64,000 nt of DNA, taken from assembly GCA_029240105.1 (NCBI GenBank), contig JARBTR010000005.1, forward strand, positions 124,001 to 188,000. The letters run 5' to 3'. How positions within the stretch are numbered: the stretch's first letter is position 1; every line of letters starts with the position of its first letter. This DNA is from Caryophanales bacterium. GTDB taxonomy: Bacteria > Bacillota > Bacilli > JARBTR01. The notes beneath the pieces were generated by a model that was not told the origin of the DNA, ran no database searches, and saw nothing but the letters and a program-made list of their open reading frames with translations. Below, in pieces: positions 59,900 through 64,000 of the stretch. The position numbers and the translations under genes are program-made.

Positions 59900-61164
59900 T
59901 CATTTTTAACTGTATCTTTTTCTAAGTTTTCTATTTCCAGCAATCTTTTTCCCATTTTCGTTATTAGTCCAACTACTAAAGCATTACCCATACAGAAATA
60001 TCTCATCCTATTAGGCATACCTTCCGTCCACCCTTTTGGGAATCCATTTAATTGTTCACATTCTTCTGGAGTTAGGAATCTCCATCTATCTGTTCCCGGA
60101 TGAAAAACAACGTGTGTGCTTCTATTTATAGTTCCTTCACTTGTTAACATAGTTCTTGCTGGTTTACTTACATCATCTGGACACGACATTCCGCCCTCTG
60201 AAAATGTGTATTTATGACCACTCTTTGAAGTTCGTTCGATTTTTTTTGCGCTTTTCATAGCAAAAATCTTTCTCTTTTGATCATCGTTCAGAAATAACTT
60301 TTCATCAATCTTATTAATATCTTTTTCTAATATAGTTTCTAATGGTGTCTCTTTTTGTTTCTCAGGAACTGCTTCTACTGTAGTAACTTCCCCATTTAAC
60401 ATAACTCCAGAATTATAAAAATTATTAGAAAAACTTTCGGAAATTTCTACTATGTCTTCTGGCAATATAAATTGGGCACTTTTATTTCCTTTTTGAATTT
60501 TTGTTTTTTCTATTTCGCCGGTTTTAAAAACATCTCTTAGAACTGGAAATATAGGTGCAAAAAAACCAGTAAATTTTAATTGGGTTTCTGGATAGAATTC
60601 ATTTACATTTTTAAAAATACTGTCTTTTTTATATGCAAATATAAACACACGTCTTCTGCGTTGTACAAAACCGTAGTCAGCTGCATTTATTACTCGCCAT
60701 TCAACGTTATATCCTTCATCTCTAAATGTTGCTAACATAATTGCAAAGTCACGACCACGTTGTTTGGATGGAGATTTAAGTAATCTATCAACATTCTCTA
60801 ATAGAACATATTTTGGTTTATATTGGTTTACAAAACGTTTAATTTCCCAAAAAAGAACTCCTTTATGTCCTTCAATACCCTTTTCACCAGATAAACTGCG
60901 TGCTACTGAATAGTCTTGACACGGAAACCCACCCACAATTAAATTTGGCGAATCTGGTATATCATTAAAATCGACTTGTGCTATATCCTGATTCGAATGG
61001 AGACTTGGTTTTACAAATTTAGTTGAGTAACAATTAAAAGCATGTTGCACCTTTTTAGAGGGCTCCCATTGATTTCCCCATATTATATTAAATTCATCGC
61101 TAGCATTTTCTAGGCCAAACCTAAATCCGCCTACACCTGCAAATAATTCAACAACTTTCATCAT
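59878..61164 (-). CDS. DNA (cytosine-5) methyltransferase, M.Sau3AI type
   Basis: 428-aa C5 methylase. Motif I ELFAGVGGFRFGLE (6-19), motif IV with catalytic Cys82 (GGFPCQDYSVARS), motif VI ENV (123-125), motif VIII QRRRR (168-172) and the C-terminal motifs IX-X (ERTSKSGHKY onward; GNALVVGLI). With the adjacent Sau3AI-like endonuclease it should protect GATC by cytosine methylation. ATG 61164 or 61161 can serve as start (AAGGATG upstream). Its promoter carries GATC sites. Confidence 0.93.
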   Translation of the reverse strand: MMKVVELFAGVGGFRFGLENASDEFNIIWGNQWEPSKKVQHAFNCYSTKFVKPSLHSNQDIAQVDFNDIPDSPNLIVGGFPCQDYSVARSLSGEKGIEGHKGVLFWEIKRFVNQYKPKYVLLENVDRLLKSPSKQRGRDFAIMLATFRDEGYNVEWRVINAADYGFVQRRRRVFIFAYKKDSIFKNVNEFYPETQLKFTGFFAPIFPVLRDVFKTGEIEKTKIQKGNKSAQFILPEDIVEISESFSNNFYNSGVMLNGEVTTVEAVPEKQKETPLETILEKDINKIDEKLFLNDDQKRKIFAMKSAKKIERTSKSGHKYTFSEGGMSCPDDVSKPARTMLTSEGTINRSTHVVFHPGTDRWRFLTPEECEQLNGFPKGWTEGMPNRMRYFCMGNALVVGLITKMGKRLLEIENLEKDTVKNECCLVLS

Positions 61165-61193
61165 TTTTCATCCTTATATTTATTTATACCTTT

Positions 61194-61222
61194 ACTATAT
61201 CAGATCACTATGGAAAGATCAA
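61194..61222 (-). promoter_or_regulatory. SigA promoter of the methylase gene, overlapped by GATC sites
   Basis: Minus strand TTGATC (61217-61222), 17 bases, TATAGT (61194-61199). One GATC lies in the -35 (61217-61220), one in the spacer (61203-61206) and a third directly upstream (61223-61226). Methylation or endonuclease binding there could feed back on expression. Confidence 0.75.
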
Positions 61223-61272
61223 GATCATTTTTTAAAAAATAAAAAAGTTTTAAGAGTAAAATCTGGAAATAA

Positions 61273-62130
61273 CTAATATAAATACTTCCCTAAAATAAGC
61301 TTCAATTCTTTATCTGAAACAGGAGCAACACCGCCTCCCTTACTTGCCTTCATCAGAATATCAGAAAACTTTGTTTCACCAAGAATAAAACCAATAATGT
61401 TTATATGAGTTAATAGAGTATTAATTCTACCAATGCCTTTTGCTATATATGTAAATCCATCTGTATCTTCTTTGTAATTTTCACCATAATAAAAATATTT
61501 ACAGTCTTCATTAAATGCTAAGAAATCATTATAAGCTAGAAATGCTTCCCAAGATATATCTAGAATCATAGGGATTTCTTTAGTAAGACAGTCAACTATA
61601 TCATGGTTTGGTTGATAGATTAATATTGGTTCTGTTGATATATAAATCTCATATTGAGTGTATTCTTCTGTATTAATGTTAATATCTCTAATTTCAAATT
61701 TAGAATCTTTATGTATGGTTATGTAATCAATCATGAAAGCAATTCTATAAAATTCTGTAGCTAGCAATCTTAATAACTTTTCTTTATTGGTTACGTTATT
61801 AAATGAATCAAATATCGAGTTCCAAATAGCACCTAAACTTAAATCATTTATATATTCCCCATTATTTTTTAGTAATTTTGGTCTAAAATCCCAAGGTTTA
61901 GATTGTTTTTTCAGAGTTTCCTTGCCTGGATACTGAATGAATAATTTTTCCCCTTGGCTAGTTGTGTACAATAGTAATTGTCGTTCTTTTTGTTTATATA
62001 GTAGACCTTCTCTTGTTATAGATTCGCAAAATTTAATATTTAATAATCGATTATTAGTTGCAAGAGAAGTCTTACCCCTTCCTTGTAATTGAATCTTATA
62101 ATTATATAGCTTATCTAATAAATCACTCAT
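61273..62130 (-). CDS. Unknown protein upstream of the Sau3AI-like restriction-modification genes
   Basis: 285-aa soluble protein without recognised domains; I cannot assign it. The N-terminal part is basic (YNYKIQLQGRGKTSLATNNR). The remainder is rich in Tyr, Ile and Asp and probably alpha/beta. No PD-(D/E)XK or HTH motif is evident. The ATG at 62130 follows GGAGGT, with a TATAAT promoter and an inverted repeat upstream. Same strand, similar AT-rich composition and no terminator before the methylase promoter suggest it belongs to the same acquired unit. Confidence 0.7.
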   Translation of the reverse strand: MSDLLDKLYNYKIQLQGRGKTSLATNNRLLNIKFCESITREGLLYKQKERQLLLYTTSQGEKLFIQYPGKETLKKQSKPWDFRPKLLKNNGEYINDLSLGAIWNSIFDSFNNVTNKEKLLRLLATEFYRIAFMIDYITIHKDSKFEIRDININTEEYTQYEIYISTEPILIYQPNHDIVDCLTKEIPMILDISWEAFLAYNDFLAFNEDCKYFYYGENYKEDTDGFTYIAKGIGRINTLLTHINIIGFILGETKFSDILMKASKGGGVAPVSDKELKLILGKYLY

Positions 62131-62162
62131 ATTAACCTCCGTTTATCAAATATAATTTAAAT

Positions 62163-62207
62163 ATTATACTAGTTATTAAAGTAGTTGTTAGTAAAATGCA
62201 ACTACTT
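62163..62207 (-). promoter_or_regulatory. Promoter of the unknown restriction-modification-linked gene with overlapping inverted repeat
   Basis: Minus strand CTAACA (62186-62191), 17 bases, TATAAT (62163-62168). The -35 sits inside a 9-bp inverted repeat AAGTAGTTG (62179-62187) / CAACTACTT (62199-62207) with an 11-base gap, a possible operator. Confidence 0.5.
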
Positions 62208-62693
62208 AAGTAGCTGAGGAATGACAATAAATAGGTCTTTTCTTAAATCAGGACAGCATTAAGAAAAATACATAAGTTAAAATTAGAATGAGGTGATTAA
62301 GAGCAACTAATTTTAGTAAATAGAAATCTTAAAATATATTACTGCATTAACACTTCACCCCAAACAAAGCAGAACTCCTCGTTAATTACACAAATCGAAC
62401 AATTTTTTATCATATAATTAAAATCAGAAAACATTTTATTCTTTATAAGAGACGACATTACCATTTAATCGCATCTCCCCTCTTTTCCAAACCATAACAA
62501 AACTGACCAAGCAAAATAATTAAATGATTATAACATTTGTTAATTTTGCAATATTTTCAATATATTATTATTAAAAAAATGACCAATCTAACATTCTCAT
62601 ACAAATGGATTATGTTATGATACACAAAGAACTTTTCCACTTTTCTAGGAAAGTAGAATGACTTACAAAGTACTTATCGAAAGTTGAGATATA
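62208..62693. other. Intergenic region between the restriction-modification island and the Fe-S protein gene
   Basis: 486 bases, AT-rich. The only candidate is a 41-codon minus-strand frame at 62339-62464 (with a CxxC, ends VWGEVLMQ) whose GGGGAG lies 10 bases from its ATG; I do not regard it as established. A TATGAT-like -10 at about 62616 may serve the plus-strand gene. No trace of a larger oxidoreductase subunit is visible. Confidence 0.5.
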
Positions 62694-63434
62694 ATGGCCG
62701 CTTCTGAATTAATAAAATTTGTAGATGCTACAAAATGTCATGGTTGTAGGGCATGCATGGTTGCATGTAAAAACTGGAATGACCTTCCGGCAGAACCCGA
62801 AGAATTTAACGGTTACAATTCACACGAAAAATTAACAGCGTCGACTTGGAATTTAGTTACTTTTAATGAAGTTGAAAGTGAAACAAGTCCGAACGGTTTC
62901 GAATGGCTAATTGCACCAATGTCTTGTTTACACTGCGAAGTTGCTGCATGCGAAATCTCTTGTCCAAAAGAAGCGATGTATCACACTCCATTTGGTTCTG
63001 TTCTTACAGACCCTGAAAAATGTACTGGTTGTGGCATTTGTGTAAAAAGTTGTGGATTTGATGTTATAAGACTTGGAAAGAAAATGGTGAATGGTGTAGA
63101 GAAAACCATATCGATGAAGTGTACACTATGTACCGATCGATTAGCAGAAGGAATTCTCCCAGCGTGCGTAACAACTTGTTCTACAGACGCTATAAAATTC
63201 GGATTGCGTGAAGAAATGATGCAGTATGCGGAAGAAAGACTTGAAGTTGTAAGAGATCGCTTTCCAAATGCCCAAGTTTACAATACGGAGAAAATCGGTT
63301 CCGGTGCCATGGTTTACCTTTTAGCAGATAAACCATCCGTTTACAACTTACCAGAAGATCCTGAGTTATTGCCTCGTTTGCAAAGAATGCTTGCTAAAAA
63401 AGCAGAAAAAGCACAACAACAAGCTGAGCAATAA
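62694..63434 (+). CDS. 4Fe-4S electron-transfer subunit, formate dehydrogenase/DMSO-reductase beta type
   Basis: 246-aa polyferredoxin with cysteine clusters CHGCRACMVAC (15-25), CLHCEVAACEISC (about 82-94), CTGCGICVKSC (about 109-119) and CTLCTDRL...CVTTC, the four-cluster pattern of FdnH/DmsB-type beta subunits. The opening (LIKFVDATKCHGCRACMVA) is most like formate dehydrogenase beta subunits. There is no Tat signal, and no catalytic or membrane-anchor gene is next to it; a terminator follows. The partner must be encoded elsewhere. Confidence 0.85.
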   Translation: MAASELIKFVDATKCHGCRACMVACKNWNDLPAEPEEFNGYNSHEKLTASTWNLVTFNEVESETSPNGFEWLIAPMSCLHCEVAACEISCPKEAMYHTPFGSVLTDPEKCTGCGICVKSCGFDVIRLGKKMVNGVEKTISMKCTLCTDRLAEGILPACVTTCSTDAIKFGLREEMMQYAEERLEVVRDRFPNAQVYNTEKIGSGAMVYLLADKPSVYNLPEDPELLPRLQRMLAKKAEKAQQQAEQ

Positions 63435-63460
63435 TTAATCCTTAATGAATCCTATAAAGC

Positions 63461-63496
63461 AAAACGACTGTCATCTTGAATGGCAGTCGTTTTTTA
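63461..63496 (+). terminator. Terminator after the Fe-S protein gene
   Basis: The stem AAAACGACTG / CAGTCGTTTT, with one mismatch and further CAT/ATG pairing, is followed by six T, 27 bases after the stop. Confidence 0.9.
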
Positions 63497-63546
63497 GTGT
63501 ACAAATTTTTTGATTATGAATAGTGTAAAAAAATATATATAAACTC

Positions 63547-63798
63547 TTAACCTTGTAACCCATTCGCTTGTCGTTCCATGTTTTCAACGACAACATCATG
63601 TATATCGCCCAATGAAGCACAATATTCAAGTACTTTCCAAGGAGTATTTGTGTGAAAATGAATCTTTATCAATTCTTCATCTCCAACTGCAAGCAAACTG
63701 TCTCCCTCTATGTTTTTAGTAATATATTCGTTTATTTCATTTTCTGAAAGATTTTCGCCCTCAATTAATAACTGAACATCAAATTTATATTCAAGCAT
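63547..63798 (-). CDS. Stand-alone FakA/YloV middle-domain-like protein
   Basis: An 83-aa protein resembling the middle segment of the fatty acid kinase FakA (YloV): KFDVQLLIEGENLSENEI, GDSLLAVGDEELIKIHFHTN (FakA: GDSLVVxGDDxLVKVHVHT) and WKVLEYCASLGDIHDVVVEN. FakA itself is about 550 aa, so this is a free single domain rather than a fragment; the ATG at 63798 has a weak GGGGA ribosome binding site. Its function is unknown. Confidence 0.7.
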   Translation of the reverse strand: MLEYKFDVQLLIEGENLSENEINEYITKNIEGDSLLAVGDEELIKIHFHTNTPWKVLEYCASLGDIHDVVVENMERQANGLQG

Positions 63799-63858
63799 AA
63801 GTTCCCCGTCCCCTTTTTACAAATCCCTATTTATATAGTAGAAAAGTAAAAACTTTTC

Positions 63859-64000
63859 CTATTTATTCCTGAAAAAAGCCTCTCGCACTTCTTTAACCAA
63901 TTGAAGCGATCCAACAACTACCGTCACATCCGCCTTCTTTTCAGAAAATTTTAATTGCGTTAAATCTTTAACGAGTTTCTTTCTACTAGACTTAGATAGC
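63859..64000 (-). CDS. C-terminal end of an unidentified gene (runs off the window)
   Basis: Open frame of 46 codons reaching the window edge, ending ADVTVVVGSLQLVKEVREAF then FRNK and a TAG stop. The VGSLxLVxEVR ending resembles the C-terminus of folylpolyglutamate synthase-type ligases, but the piece is too short to be sure. Confidence 0.45.
   Translation of the reverse strand, partial: LSKSSRKKLVKDLTQLKFSEKKADVTVVVGSLQLVKEVREAFFRNK

Noticed and set aside
62339-62464. 41-codon minus-strand frame in the gap before the Fe-S protein gene
   Set aside because: The ribosome binding site is too distant and there is no recognisable feature beyond one CxxC; left as a note in the gap entry.
63547-63798. 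FakA-like domain as a broken fakA pseudogene
   Set aside because: It has a clean start and stop, and no flanking remnants of the kinase or C-terminal domains are visible.
1-64000. CRISPR arrays, tRNA, rRNA and complete transposons
   Set aside because: No spaced direct repeats, no tRNA-like cloverleaf ends and no transposase reading frame were found when reading through.

Overview
The window is an AT-rich stretch of a Gram-positive, motile, Bacillales-type chromosome. Every flagellar protein resembles its Bacillus counterpart: FliY instead of FliN, FlaG, FlhO/FlhP, SigD/FlgM, HemAT, and strong AGGAGG-type ribosome binding sites. Planococcaceae or Bacillaceae fits; the sequence alone does not give a genus. 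About 57 kb is one nearly continuous flagellum and chemotaxis cluster, almost all on the minus strand. No rRNA, tRNA, CRISPR array or complete insertion sequence was found.

Layout, left to right. 1-2.1 kb: start of a soluble chemoreceptor (minus) and the oxygen sensor hemAT (plus). 2.3-11.7 kb: fliO-fliP-fliQ-fliR-flhB-flhA-flhF-flhG-(membrane protein)-sigD, the export gate, placement proteins and late sigma factor. 11.9-18.3 kb: flgB-flgC-fliE-fliF-fliG-fliH-fliI-fliJ, rod, MS ring, rotor and export ATPase. 18.4-22.7 kb: a c-di-GMP-I riboswitch ahead of a small unknown gene and a FlgJ-like glucosaminidase; fliS-fliT; a SANT/Myb-like protein; a PilZ protein. 22.8-28.5 kb: flgM-flgN-flgK-flgL, flaG and fliD, with SigD promoters. 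28.8-32.4 kb: csrA-hag and a TPR glycosyltransferase. 32.6-38.7 kb: a CDP-sugar and glycosyltransferase operon. 38.9-47.2 kb: flhO-flhP, a SwrB-like protein, a second FliL, yaaR, cheA-cheW-cheW, and motAB on the opposite strand. 47.5-57.7 kb: cheR-cheB-motE/ylxF-like-cheR-fliK-flgD-flgE-fliL-fliM-fliY-cheY-yvyF. 58.1-62.1 kb: a small membrane protein and a Sau3AI-like restriction-modification island with an unknown third gene. 62.7-64 kb: an orphan Fe-S oxidoreductase subunit, a FakA-middle-domain-like protein and the end of another gene.

The genes would build a complete peritrichous-type flagellum. SigD boxes of the form TAAA-N15-(G/A/T)CCGATA(A/C) precede flgM, flaG, fliD, csrA-hag (two) and the cheR-cheB-fliK...cheY operon; weaker versions precede fliS, the ylxF-like gene and the first chemoreceptor. 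c-di-GMP probably acts through both the riboswitch and the PilZ protein. The sugar operon and glycosyltransferases suggest a glycosylated filament.

The most notable observation is at csrA. The gene encodes two fused CsrA domains, a single-chain pseudo-dimer, lies directly upstream of hag, and appears to share hag's only recognisable SigD promoters. The hag Shine-Dalgarno sequence sits in the loop of a small hairpin with an AGGAGG loop, as expected for a CsrA target. No fliW is in the window. Other notable items are GATC sites inside the promoter of the GATC-type methylase, 40-residue repeats in FliO, a structured GC-rich element at 57.9 kb, and a rearranged fla/che operon whose hook and C-ring genes sit behind a SigD promoter.
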